The notes under the pieces are model-generated. The model worked only from the letters and a program-made list of their open reading frames with translations, ran no database searches and was not told where the DNA came from. From contig CAZXCQ010000121.1 of assembly GCA_964639275.1 (NCBI GenBank), positions 1 through 17,801 of the forward strand: a stretch of 17,801 bases of DNA. The letters run 5' to 3'. The DNA is from CAZXCQ01 sp964639275 (GTDB lineage: Bacteria > Desulfobacterota > DSM-4660 > Desulfatiglandales > Desulfatiglandaceae). Shown piece after piece: positions 7,029-15,125 of the stretch. How positions within the stretch are numbered: position 1 is the stretch's first letter; each line of letters starts with the position of its first letter. Position numbers and translations under genes: made by a program.

Positions 7029-7493
7029 ATGGCTATAGAGGAAGGCAAGACCGCGCCGGCATTTACACTTCCCGACCAAGACGGCAATAAGGTATCTTTG
7101 AAGGATTTCAGGGGGAAGAACGTCATCCTCTACTTTTATCCCAGAGACAACACATCCGGGTGAACCAAAGAAGCCCAGGGATTCCGTGACCTGATGGGCG
7201 AATTCCAGAAACTCGATACGATCATTTTGGGCGTGTCACCCGACAGTGAGGCGTCCCATCAGAAATTCATTAAAAAAAACGCCATCCCCTATCCCTTGCT
7301 GTGCGATCCTGAAAAAAAGATCATGACGCAGTACGATGCCTTTGGCCAAAAGAAAACGGGCGGCAAGACCACCATGGGGGTGATCCGCTCCACCGTCTGG
7401 ATCGGCCCGGACGGAAAAGTGAAAAAGCACTGGCGCAAGGTGGCGAAGGCAGCGGATCATCCGTTGCAGGTGCTGCAGGCCATGCAGGGATAG
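7029..7493 (+). CDS. bcp: Selenocysteine-containing peroxiredoxin (Bcp/PrxQ type), UGA read as Sec at codon 45
   Basis: A 154-residue thiol-peroxidase-like protein of the AhpC/TSA superfamily, Bcp branch; E. coli Bcp is 156 residues. The active-site loop P38-x-x-x-T42-x-x-[UGA]45 is the peroxiredoxin PxxxTxxC motif with the peroxidatic cysteine codon replaced by TGA (7161-7163). The frame continues cleanly on both sides: VILYFYPRD before, KEAQGFRD after, then the conserved R120 (GVIRSTVWIGPDGKV). Residue 50, the resolving cysteine in E. coli Bcp, is Q, so this is a one-Sec enzyme; the only cysteine is C92. Selenocysteine peroxiredoxins are known from anaerobes, including the PrxU type. AAAAGGAGG (7015-7023) sits five bases before the ATG. 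An ordinary gene caller would split it and keep only the part from 7194. A nonsense mutation is the alternative, but the exact position and the SECIS-like hairpin argue against it. Confidence 0.88.
7173..7199 (+). promoter_or_regulatory. Bacterial SECIS-like hairpin
   Basis: Nine bases after the UGA codon, GCCC (7173-7176) pairs with GGGC (7196-7199). AGG (7177-7179) pairs with CCT (7190-7192), leaving a three-base bulge and a ten-base apical loop containing GU (7185-7187 region). Bacterial SECIS elements are short stem-loops inside the reading frame just after UGA, with an apical GU bound by SelB. The placement and form fit, although bacterial SECIS have no strict consensus. Confidence 0.68.
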
Positions 7494-7553
7494 AAAAAAG
7501 AGGCAACGAGAATAGGTTGTCCATATGGCTTTGTTTAATACTCAACCATCAGC

Positions 7554-7573
7554 GTGGAGATAAGTGGAGATAA
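7554..7573 (+). repeat. Tandem duplication of a 10-base unit containing the ribosome-binding site
   Basis: GTGGAGATAA occurs twice back to back just before the RND adaptor start at 7580. Each copy contains GGAG; the second copy's GGAG (7566-7569) lies ten bases from the ATG, the first twenty. The second is the more likely ribosome-binding site. Confidence 0.6.
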
Positions 7574-7579
7574 TCTGGC

Positions 7580-8791
7580 ATGAAACGGGTCAGGCGGAAC
7601 CTTGTCGTGACTGTATTGCTGATCGGCGCAGCCACAGCCCTTGGCCTGATGATCTTCGGCCGGCTTCAGGAGAAGGCGGGGCAGGCTGGACCGCGTCAGG
7701 CGTCACGATCCGTGCCCGTGGCAGTAGCGCCGATACAGCGTGGTCCGATCGAGTTGCGCCGCACCTTCAGCGGGACCTTGGAATCTCCTGCCAGGCTGGT
7801 AGTTGCCCCGAAAATCAGCGGGCGGATCGAAGGGCTAACCGTTGACCTCGGCGACACAGTACGCCGCGGCCAGATTGTTGCAGAACTGGACGATGATGAG
7901 TATGTCCAGGCGATCATCTTGGCCAAGGCCGACATCGAGGTGGCCAAGGCCAACCTGGTTGAGGCAAAAAGCGCGCTGGAGATTGCCGCCCGCAAGCTCA
8001 AGCGTTTTGAGATGCTTCGTGAGCGCCGCGTGACCTCAGATGCCGAGTACGATTCAGCAAAAGCGGATCATCTGGCCAAGCTGGCACGCCTTGAGGTTTC
8101 CAAGGCCCAGTTGACAAGGGCTGAGGCATCCCTGGAAACCGCAAAGATTCGGATCGGCTACACAAGGGTGACTGCCAGCTGGACCGGTGGTGATGACTAC
8201 CGCGTGGTGGGCGACCGTTATGTCTACGAAGGGGAGACCGTCTCAGCCAATGCCCCGCTCCTCTCGATCGTCGAAGTCGATCCGATCATCGGAGTGATTT
8301 TCGTGACAGAGAAAGACTATATACATCTGAGGCGGGGGCAGTCCGTCATGGTGGGGACCGATGCCTATCCCGGCGAGCAGTTTCTGGGGCAGATTTCCCG
8401 TATCGCGCCCGTCTTTCGGAAGACCACGCGGCAGGCAAAGATCGAGCTGACCATCAAAAACCCGAAACACAGGCTCAAGCCCGGGATGTTTATCCGTGCC
8501 ACGGTGGTGCTCGACCGTCTAGCGGATGCGACGATCGTCCCGGGGCAGGCCCTGACCACGCGTAATGATAAGGACGGCGTTTTTGTGGTCAATGATGATG
8601 GCCAATCGGTTGCCTGGCGTGAGGTAAAGGTGGGAATCCGCGAAGACAACCGTGTTCAAGTTGAAGGGGAAGGACTCTCGGGCTACGTTGTAACCCTGGG
8701 ACAGCAACTGGTAGAGGATGGTTCGAAAATCACGATTCCGGGTAACCGGAGCAAGACGGATTTCACCCCCAAGGAGGCGCCTCGGAAATGA
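7580..8791 (+). CDS. RND efflux periplasmic adaptor (HlyD/AcrA-type membrane fusion protein)
   Basis: A 403-residue membrane fusion protein that links an inner-membrane RND pump to an outer-membrane channel. Residues 7-28 form one hydrophobic anchor after a basic start (MKRVRRN). There is no lipobox cysteine, so the anchor is transmembrane rather than lipid. Next come a lipoyl-like half motif (PKISGRIEGLTVDLGDTVRRGQIVAELD, about 76-103) and a long alanine-rich alpha-helical hairpin (about 105-190). The second lipoyl half and beta-barrel domain follow (VTEKDYIHLRRGQSV, LKPGMFIRATVVLD), then a membrane-proximal domain (VVPGQALTT-like). Its stop overlaps the permease start as ATGA, so the two are translationally coupled. 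It starts 86 bases after the peroxiredoxin and might be co-transcribed with it. The substrate is not evident. Confidence 0.92.
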   Translation: MKRVRRNLVVTVLLIGAATALGLMIFGRLQEKAGQAGPRQASRSVPVAVAPIQRGPIELRRTFSGTLESPARLVVAPKISGRIEGLTVDLGDTVRRGQIVAELDDDEYVQAIILAKADIEVAKANLVEAKSALEIAARKLKRFEMLRERRVTSDAEYDSAKADHLAKLARLEVSKAQLTRAEASLETAKIRIGYTRVTASWTGGDDYRVVGDRYVYEGETVSANAPLLSIVEVDPIIGVIFVTEKDYIHLRRGQSVMVGTDAYPGEQFLGQISRIAPVFRKTTRQAKIELTIKNPKHRLKPGMFIRATVVLDRLADATIVPGQALTTRNDKDGVFVVNDDGQSVAWREVKVGIREDNRVQVEGEGLSGYVVTLGQQLVEDGSKITIPGNRSKTDFTPKEAPRK

Positions 8792-11700
8792 GCCTGCCGG
8801 GATTCAGTGTTCGCCGACCCATCTTCATCACCATGGTGACGCTGATTGTCGTGATCCTCGGAGCCGTTTCTTTGAGCCGGTTGCGGATTGACCTGCTGCC
8901 CAACATTGAACTGCCGACACTGACCATCAGAACCGAGTATGAAGGGGCCAGTCCCGAGGTCATGGAGCGGCTGGTCACCCAGATCATTGAAGAGATCGTT
9001 GCGACGGTGCCGGGAGTCGAGGAGATGAGGTCGCAATCGTCGGAGGGGACCAGCAGCGTCCAGGTCAGGTTTGTCTGGGGTACAAATATTGATACGGCCG
9101 CCCTGGATGTCCAGGGTAAACTCGAAGACGAGATCAACGAGTTGCCCGAGGACGTTGTGCGGCCCCGGATCCGCAAGTTTGATATCGCCAGTTTTCCGGT
9201 CGTCCTGCTGGGAATCTCCAGTAACCTGGACCCCGTGGAGCTGACGCAGTTGATTGAAGACCAGATCCGTTACCGCTTTGCCCGAATTCCCGGTGTGGCC
9301 CAGGTCGATGTCTGGGGCGGCTTTGAACGGGAGGTCCGGATCGAACTGGAGCCCGACCGTGTCAGGGCACTGGGTCTCCCCATGGATCTCATCCTCCAAT
9401 CGATTCGCGATGCCAACCTTGATCTTCCAGCGGGCAAGATCGAGGTTGGCAGATACGAGGTAACCCTCAGGGCACCAGCCGAGTTTACCGACCTCGATCA
9501 GATTCGGAATACGGTTATCCTCACACGGGACGGCGCCGCAGTAACCCTTGGGCAGATCGCTGACGTCAAAGACACCTATCAGAAGCTTACGCGTATTGTC
9601 CGCGTCAATGGTGGACGGGGCATCAGGGTGGCGATTCGTAAACAGGCCGATGCCAACACGGTCGAGGTCTCCAGACGTGTGCTTGATGAGATTAAAGCGG
9701 TCAACAAGGCCTTTCCCCAGATCAATGTGGTTCCGGTCATCAATCAGGGTAACTTTATTGAGCGTTCTATCGCCAACGTGGCCCGGTCGGTGGTTTATGG
9801 GGGCGGGCTCGCGATCCTGGTGCTGTTTTTTTTCCTGCGCAATATCCGAAGCACCCTTGTGATCTTTATGGCAATTCCGATCTCTGTTGTTGCAACCTTC
9901 ACCCTCATCTACTTGGGCGGTTTCACACTGAACCTGATGACTTTAGGGGGGTTGGCGCTGGGTGTGGGAATGATGGTGGACGGCTCCATCGTGGTCGTGG
10001 AAAACATCTTTCGGCGCCGGGAGGAAAACGGTGAATCGCCACCGATCGCATCGGTTGAAGGGACAAGCGAGGTTGCCCCGGCAATCGTCGCCAGCACCAT
10101 CACCACGCTGGTGATCTTCCTGCCGTTGATTTTCGTCCAAGGCGTGTCCGGCATCCTCTTCAAGGAGCTGGCCTATGTGATCATCTTTTCTCTTGTCTGC
10201 TCGTTGATGGTATCGCTCAGCCTGGTTCCAATGCTGGCCTCCAAGTTCCTGAAGCCACCAAAAGAGAGGTCTGACCCACGGTCGCGGTGGATTGACCGAT
10301 TGGTCTCTGCCTCGGGTGCCTTTTTAAATGACCTTAACAACACCTACCAGGACCTTCTTCGGCATGTGCTGAACCATCGTGTGCTAACCGTTTGCATGGC
10401 AGCAGCGGTCCTTGCCGGGAGCCTGCTGTTGCTTCCGATGATCGGCAGCGAATTCCTGCCCCCCAGCGACGAGGGTGAGGTTCGGGTTACCGGTGAGATG
10501 GCTGTCGGCACCCGGCTGGGTCTTGTGGACCAGCAGACCCGAAGAATAGAAAATATTGTATATGATGCCGTACCCGAGGCCGTCTCATCCGTGGTAAGCG
10601 TCGGTGCGTGGGGGTGGCGTCCGGATGCGGCTTCCGAGGGCGAGATCAGGCTGTCTTTATCACCGTCGTCCCAGAGGAAACGCTCCAATACCAGGATCGC
10701 GGAAGATCTGCGTCGCCGGCTGACCGGCAAGATCCCGGGCATGGAGATACGCACCCGGGCACCACAGGGGCAATTTCTGTTGGAGAGGATTTTAGGCGGC
10801 GACGAGGGTCTGACCATCGAGATCAGAGGCTATGAATTCGATAGGCTTGATACGCTGGCCGCCCGGGTCGCGGCATCCATTGCGTCGATCCCGGGTATTA
10901 CCGATATCGATATCAGCCGGGAGGCCGGTGTCCCCCAGCAGCAGATTCGAGTGGAACGTGATAAGGTCGCCGATCTGAACTTGAGCGTGCGTGATGTGAC
11001 GAAGATCCTGGAAACCGCAGTTGCCGGTTCCGAGGCCGGAGAGTACCGGACGAACGGCAATTCTTACCGCATTCTTGTGCAGCTCAAAGATGCGGAAAAA
11101 CTCTCACTGGATGAGATCCTCAACCTCACCTTGACTACCGGGTCCGGCGACCACGTCGCGTTGCGAAACATCGTTATGACCGAGCCAGGCCGTGGCCCGA
11201 TCGTGATCGATAGAAAGGATCAGCAGCGGGTCGTGACGCTCGAAGCCAACGTCGCTGGCCGCGATCTGGGTTCCGTGGCCATGGATGTTCAGGCCGTGTT
11301 GGACCAGATCCCCCGTCCCGTCGGGTATGATCTTATGGTTTCGGGGACGTTCGAAGAACAGAAAAAGGCATTTCATGAACTGGTGATAGCGCTTGCCCTT
11401 GCACTGGTTCTTGTATACATGGTGCTGGCCTGTCAGTACGAGTCCTTTCGAAATCCCCTGGTCGTCATGTTTTCCGTACCCGTGGCAACGGTGGGGGTCC
11501 TGGTTATTCTGTTCTTGACCGGAACGACGCTCAATGTACAGTCTTACATCGGCTGTATTATGTTGGGGGGGATCGCCGTCAATAACGCCATCCTCTTGGT
11601 GGACCAGACCGATCGGCTGAGTCGTGACGGGATGCCCGTGCGGGATGCCCTGATCGAGGCAGGACGGCGGAGGCTGCGACCGATTTTAATGACCACGTTG

Positions 11701-11892
11701 ACCACGATCCTCGGTCTGCTGCCATTGGCCTTAGGGATCGGTGAAGGTGCAGACGCCCAGGCCCCCCTGGCAAGGGCGGTCATTGGCGGCCTCACCGCAT
11801 CAACCCTGATCACGCTGGTGCTTATCCCAGCGGTTTACTCGCTGTTTCATGCCGCACCCGAAGGGACGCGGGAATTGCGATTGAAGATATAG
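8788..11892 (+). CDS. RND efflux permease (AcrB/HAE family)
   Basis: A 1034-residue proton-driven inner-membrane transporter, the usual family length. It opens with the typical FSVRRPIFITMVTLIVVILG first membrane segment followed by DLLPNIELPTL, then two periplasmic porter regions and twelve membrane segments in two halves. TM4 reads GMMVDGSIVVVENI: D398 is kept, but the second aspartate of AcrB (its DD pair) is glycine here, as in HAE2-like and metal pumps. The second half shows ILLVDQTDRLSRDG and ILMTTLTTILGLLPLALG, standard for HAE pumps. It forms a two-gene operon with the adaptor; no TolC-like channel gene follows, so the channel must be encoded elsewhere. Drug, solvent or lipid export is possible, and the sequence does not decide. 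Confidence 0.94.
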   Translation: MSLPGFSVRRPIFITMVTLIVVILGAVSLSRLRIDLLPNIELPTLTIRTEYEGASPEVMERLVTQIIEEIVATVPGVEEMRSQSSEGTSSVQVRFVWGTNIDTAALDVQGKLEDEINELPEDVVRPRIRKFDIASFPVVLLGISSNLDPVELTQLIEDQIRYRFARIPGVAQVDVWGGFEREVRIELEPDRVRALGLPMDLILQSIRDANLDLPAGKIEVGRYEVTLRAPAEFTDLDQIRNTVILTRDGAAVTLGQIADVKDTYQKLTRIVRVNGGRGIRVAIRKQADANTVEVSRRVLDEIKAVNKAFPQINVVPVINQGNFIERSIANVARSVVYGGGLAILVLFFFLRNIRSTLVIFMAIPISVVATFTLIYLGGFTLNLMTLGGLALGVGMMVDGSIVVVENIFRRREENGESPPIASVEGTSEVAPAIVASTITTLVIFLPLIFVQGVSGILFKELAYVIIFSLVCSLMVSLSLVPMLASKFLKPPKERSDPRSRWIDRLVSASGAFLNDLNNTYQDLLRHVLNHRVLTVCMAAAVLAGSLLLLPMIGSEFLPPSDEGEVRVTGEMAVGTRLGLVDQQTRRIENIVYDAVPEAVSSVVSVGAWGWRPDAASEGEIRLSLSPSSQRKRSNTRIAEDLRRRLTGKIPGMEIRTRAPQGQFLLERILGGDEGLTIEIRGYEFDRLDTLAARVAASIASIPGITDIDISREAGVPQQQIRVERDKVADLNLSVRDVTKILETAVAGSEAGEYRTNGNSYRILVQLKDAEKLSLDEILNLTLTTGSGDHVALRNIVMTEPGRGPIVIDRKDQQRVVTLEANVAGRDLGSVAMDVQAVLDQIPRPVGYDLMVSGTFEEQKKAFHELVIALALALVLVYMVLACQYESFRNPLVVMFSVPVATVGVLVILFLTGTTLNVQSYIGCIMLGGIAVNNAILLVDQTDRLSRDGMPVRDALIEAGRRRLRPILMTTLTTILGLLPLALGIGEGADAQAPLARAVIGGLTASTLITLVLIPAVYSLFHAAPEGTRELRLKI

Positions 11893-11924
11893 GGGAAATC
11901 AGGAAGATCTGGTTGACCCATTCA

Positions 11925-11946
11925 CCGCCCGTTGTGCTGCGGGCGG
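11925..11946. terminator. GC-rich hairpin between convergent genes
   Basis: CCGCCCG (11925-11931) pairs perfectly with CGGGCGG (11940-11946) in the 56-base gap between the RND permease and the convergent nuclease-family gene. The position suits a shared two-way terminator, but no T run follows on either strand, so intrinsic termination is doubtful. Confidence 0.4.
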
Positions 11947-11948
11947 GA

Positions 11949-12404
11949 CTAGAATTTTACGCTCTTTACCACATCTTTGAATTGCTCTATCTCTTCTTCG
12001 GTCAGCCTTCGACGGAGGAGGTGTTGACCGACCAGGATGGGGATCTTTCTATTTAGGGCGAGGGCCACGGCGTCGCTGGGCCGGCTGTCAACGGCATGTT
12101 CTTCGCCGTTGGCTCGCAATATGACATTGGCGTAAAAGGTCTCTTCCTTCATGTCATAGATCTCGATCCGGAGGAGTTCCAACTCCACCTTATCCATGAT
12201 GCCCAGGTAGAGATCATGGGTGAGCGGACGTTTTGGCTTGACCAGTCCTTTTTCCTTTGCAATGGCTGCAAATTCAGCGTCACCGACAAACATGAGGAGA
12301 TAGTGCTCAGCCTCTTCATTTTCCTTTAGGACGACCATGTTTCCCCTGTTGGGGTCGGACTCAAGATGGACCGCTTCGATGGCCACCATTTCTCCAAACG
12401 TCAT
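11949..12404 (-). CDS. Bifunctional nuclease family protein (BFN, DUF151)
   Basis: A 151-residue protein of the DUF151/BFN family. The conserved second-half signature is plain: an ANVILRANGEEHAVDSRPSDA stretch (about 90-110) followed by VALALNRKIPILVG. Characterised members, from plants and bacteria, have been reported with DNase and RNase activity; many bacterial members are untested. There is no signal peptide, so it is cytoplasmic. AGGGGGTG lies four bases before the ATG, a good ribosome-binding site. It follows the Lon-like protease gene by 89 bases on the same strand with a hairpin between, so it may be expressed with it. C-terminal residues EEEIEQFKDVVKSVKF form a final helix, as in the family. 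Confidence 0.86.
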   Translation of the reverse strand: MTFGEMVAIEAVHLESDPNRGNMVVLKENEEAEHYLLMFVGDAEFAAIAKEKGLVKPKRPLTHDLYLGIMDKVELELLRIEIYDMKEETFYANVILRANGEEHAVDSRPSDAVALALNRKIPILVGQHLLRRRLTEEEIEQFKDVVKSVKF

Positions 12405-12424
12405 GTTTCACCCCCTGCTTTTGA

Positions 12425-12445
12425 CGGGGCCTGTTCGAGGCCCCG
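12425..12445. other. Strong 8-base hairpin between the Lon-like and BFN genes
   Basis: CGGGGCCT (12425-12432) pairs with AGGCCCCG (12438-12445) around a GTTCG loop. On the plus strand it is followed by CTCATTTTT and looks like an intrinsic terminator, although no plus-strand gene is near. On the minus strand, the direction of the flanking genes, no T run follows. It might be a processing or mRNA-stability element separating the two reading frames. Confidence 0.4.
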
Positions 12446-12493
12446 CTCATTTTTCCTAAAATACCCGGTCCAAAGGCAACACGCCGCTCTTTT

Positions 12494-14935
12494 TCAGGCC
12501 TCCTCTTCACGAGATGCCTGTTCCTCTTCCGCCTCTTTGGCAAACTCCTTGACGATCTCCGCAATCTCAAAAAACCGCTCATCCACCTTTTGAAAGAGGG
12601 TCCCTTCGGGATAGGTCCCGTCGGGTTGAAGCTCTCCTGCCTTCATCCCTGTCAGGATTTCGGCCCCCTCCTCCACCGTGGAGATGGGCCAGACGTGAAA
12701 TTGACCCTCTTTGACCCTTTCGATCACCTCCTCTTTGAGCATGAGGTTCCGGACGTTTTTTGCCGGGATGATCACCCCCTGCCGACCATTGAGGCCCTTT
12801 TGGTTGCAGATGTCATAAAAGGCCTCGACCTTACGGGTGACACCCCCCACGGCCTGGATCTCACCCTTCTGACTGACCGAGCCTGTTACCGCAATTCCCT
12901 GGTCGATGGGAACCCTCGCCAAGGCGCTCAACAGGGCAAAGAGCTCTGTGCTGGAGGCGCTGTCGCCCTCCACCAATCCGTAGCTCTGTTCAAAGCACAG
13001 CGTCGCGCTCAGGGAGAGCGGTTTATTGTGGGCAAAGCGCTCTTTGAGAAAACTGGTCAGTATCATGACCCCCTTGGTGTGGATGTTGCCGCTCATCTTT
13101 GACTCACGCTCTATGCCAACCACACCATCACGGCCCACCGATGCAGTGGCCGTGATCCGGTTTAACTTGCCGAATTCATGATCTCCGGTCATGAGGATGG
13201 AGATGCCGTTGATCTGCCCTACCCGGTGACCGTCGGTCTCTATCCAGAAGATATCTTTGCTCACCAGTTCCTTGATCCGCTCTTCAATGAGGTTTGATCG
13301 GTAGATGCGCTTTTGAATTGCCTGTTCCACATGGTGCCTCCGGATAAACTCGGCCTGGTCGAGCCCCGTAAAATAGTCGGCCTCCCTGATCAGATCACTG
13401 ACATCCCCCAATTCGAGTGTCAGCTTCTCCTGGTCTTCGGTCCTTTCCATACTGTATTCGAGGACCCGCGTTACACCGCTGCGGTCCATATGGTGGATCT
13501 TCTGTTCCCGGCAGAAGTTCCCGATCATCCGCGCGACCTGGAGGGCGGCATCGCCTTTTCGATCCATCCGGTCATCCATATGGGCCTTCACCTTAAAGAG
13601 CTTGGGGAAACGATCATCATAGTAGTGAAGCAGTTCAAACAGGTAAGGGTCCCCGGTCAGTACAATCTTGATGTCCAGGGGAATCGGCTCGGGACGGATC
13701 GTGCGGGTGCTAAAAATCCCGTAAAGTTCCCCCAGGTCTTCAATCTTGATCTCCCGATCTCGTAAGGCCCGCTTTAAGGCCTCCCACGAGAGATACCACT
13801 TCACCAGATCCAGGACCTTGATGACAAGGTATCCGCCATTGGCCTTGTGGAGCACTCCTGGTTTGATCATGGTAAAGTCGGTAAAGAGTGCACCAAAGAG
13901 GGCCTGCCGTTCGATCGTCCCAAAGAGGTTTGGATAGATGGGGTTGGATTCGATTACCACCGGCGCCCCCACGGTCCCGGAGTTGTCCACCAGGATATTG
14001 ACATCGTACTTCTTGTAGGCCGCTTCTCTGGCTGCGGCCGGGAAGTGGGGCATCATGGCCTGAGGACCCTCCGGCTTCTCCAAGAAGGTATCGATGCTCT
14101 CAACAATGTCATCTCGGACCATCTGGAGGTATTCGATCACCTGTCCTTCCTCTTTGTACTTCTCCAGGTAGCCTTCCAGGTGCTGCCCCACCACAAAGAG
14201 GGCGATCTCACTTTTGAGCTTGTCCTTTTGATCTTTGAGCTCTGCCTCTGCCTCGCGGATCTTCTTGACCGCCTCGTTCATCTTTTCCTGGAGTCCTTCG
14301 CTCTTTTTTCTGAGCGCCTGCTTCTCCTCTTTACTCCGCTGGGCCAGTTCTTCCTGACTCATGGGTTGGCCGGTATCTGTAGCCGGGATAATGACCATCC
14401 CCACCTGGGAGACCTGGAGGACAAACCCCTCCTCTTTGGCGAGCTCTGAGACACCGTTGACAACCTTTCGACGACTCTGTTCAAATGCCTGCTGCAATTC
14501 GTGATCTCTTGAACGATAGTCCGCACTTTCAAAGACCTCAGGGATTTTTGCCCGCAATCCACTGATAAAATCCTGCATGTCTTTTCTGAGTTCTTTGGCC
14601 CGGCCTGTGGAAATCCGCACACTCTTGGGTCTGTCCGGCTCCTTGAAGTTGTGAACATAGCACCAGTCAGGAGGGGCCGGTTCCTTTTTGGCCTGTTCTT
14701 CAAGGTATGTCCTGGCTGCATAGGTGAGCCCGGCCTTGGGGGGGCCTGCAATAAAGATATGGTAGTTGTTTGCCTTGATGCCCATCCCGAATCGAATGGC
14801 ATCACTTGCCCGATCCTGGCCAAGGAGGCGCTGTTCGGGGGGGTCAAGAGAGGCTGTATTCTCAAAGGGAAGCGATTCCGCCTCCACACGCGCCCGGAGC
14901 TGTTCAACCGGGACCTCCGGAAAATCACTGGACAT
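12494..14935 (-). CDS. Lon-family protease (LonB/LonC-like) with degenerate ATP-binding site
   Basis: An 813-residue protein with an N-terminal AAA-like module (about 25-110 and 300-480), an inserted charged coiled coil (about 140-290), an AAA lid (about 480-560) and a C-terminal Lon protease domain (about 570-770). The catalytic dyad is S659 (EGDSASS) and K702 (VTRKVEAF), 43 residues apart as in E. coli Lon S679/K722. The P-loop reads GPPKAGLT at 64-71: the invariant Walker A lysine is L70. The Walker B region GGYLVIKVLDL (367-377) lacks the usual acidic pair. This recalls the ATP-independent LonC proteases, which also have a coiled-coil insertion, so it may work without ATP hydrolysis. It lacks the N-terminal substrate-binding domain of LonA. 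GGAGGG lies nine bases before the ATG. The CULT gene is 190 bases upstream, same strand. Confidence 0.88.
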   Translation of the reverse strand: MSSDFPEVPVEQLRARVEAESLPFENTASLDPPEQRLLGQDRASDAIRFGMGIKANNYHIFIAGPPKAGLTYAARTYLEEQAKKEPAPPDWCYVHNFKEPDRPKSVRISTGRAKELRKDMQDFISGLRAKIPEVFESADYRSRDHELQQAFEQSRRKVVNGVSELAKEEGFVLQVSQVGMVIIPATDTGQPMSQEELAQRSKEEKQALRKKSEGLQEKMNEAVKKIREAEAELKDQKDKLKSEIALFVVGQHLEGYLEKYKEEGQVIEYLQMVRDDIVESIDTFLEKPEGPQAMMPHFPAAAREAAYKKYDVNILVDNSGTVGAPVVIESNPIYPNLFGTIERQALFGALFTDFTMIKPGVLHKANGGYLVIKVLDLVKWYLSWEALKRALRDREIKIEDLGELYGIFSTRTIRPEPIPLDIKIVLTGDPYLFELLHYYDDRFPKLFKVKAHMDDRMDRKGDAALQVARMIGNFCREQKIHHMDRSGVTRVLEYSMERTEDQEKLTLELGDVSDLIREADYFTGLDQAEFIRRHHVEQAIQKRIYRSNLIEERIKELVSKDIFWIETDGHRVGQINGISILMTGDHEFGKLNRITATASVGRDGVVGIERESKMSGNIHTKGVMILTSFLKERFAHNKPLSLSATLCFEQSYGLVEGDSASSTELFALLSALARVPIDQGIAVTGSVSQKGEIQAVGGVTRKVEAFYDICNQKGLNGRQGVIIPAKNVRNLMLKEEVIERVKEGQFHVWPISTVEEGAEILTGMKAGELQPDGTYPEGTLFQKVDERFFEIAEIVKEFAKEAEEEQASREEEA

Positions 14936-15125
14936 TTTGCAATCCCTCCATGTCTTGCTTGCCCGGCAAAAAGACTTGACGGAAAATGAATGACGAAGGA
15001 ATATAGCTCTTTTTGGTCCTTCTTTGGGTGACCGAGGATGATTTTGTCATCATGGGCTTATTATAGCAGATGGCGAGAGATTGTGCCAAGGGATTCAAGC
15101 AAGGCCGGAATCCAAGGGTGTATCC

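Noticed and set aside
7194..7493. A separate 99-residue peroxiredoxin gene starting at ATG 7194
   Set aside because: It lacks a ribosome-binding site and the catalytic loop; the conserved family sequence continues upstream through the UGA to 7029, so it is the C-terminal part of a selenoprotein.
8683..9399. A 238-residue minus-strand frame
   Set aside because: It is antisense to the RND adaptor end and permease start; the D/H/R-rich composition is typical of a shadow frame.
13847..14449. A 200-residue plus-strand frame
   Set aside because: It is antisense to the coiled-coil part of the Lon-like protease; the L/H/V-rich composition reflects complementary K/E codons.
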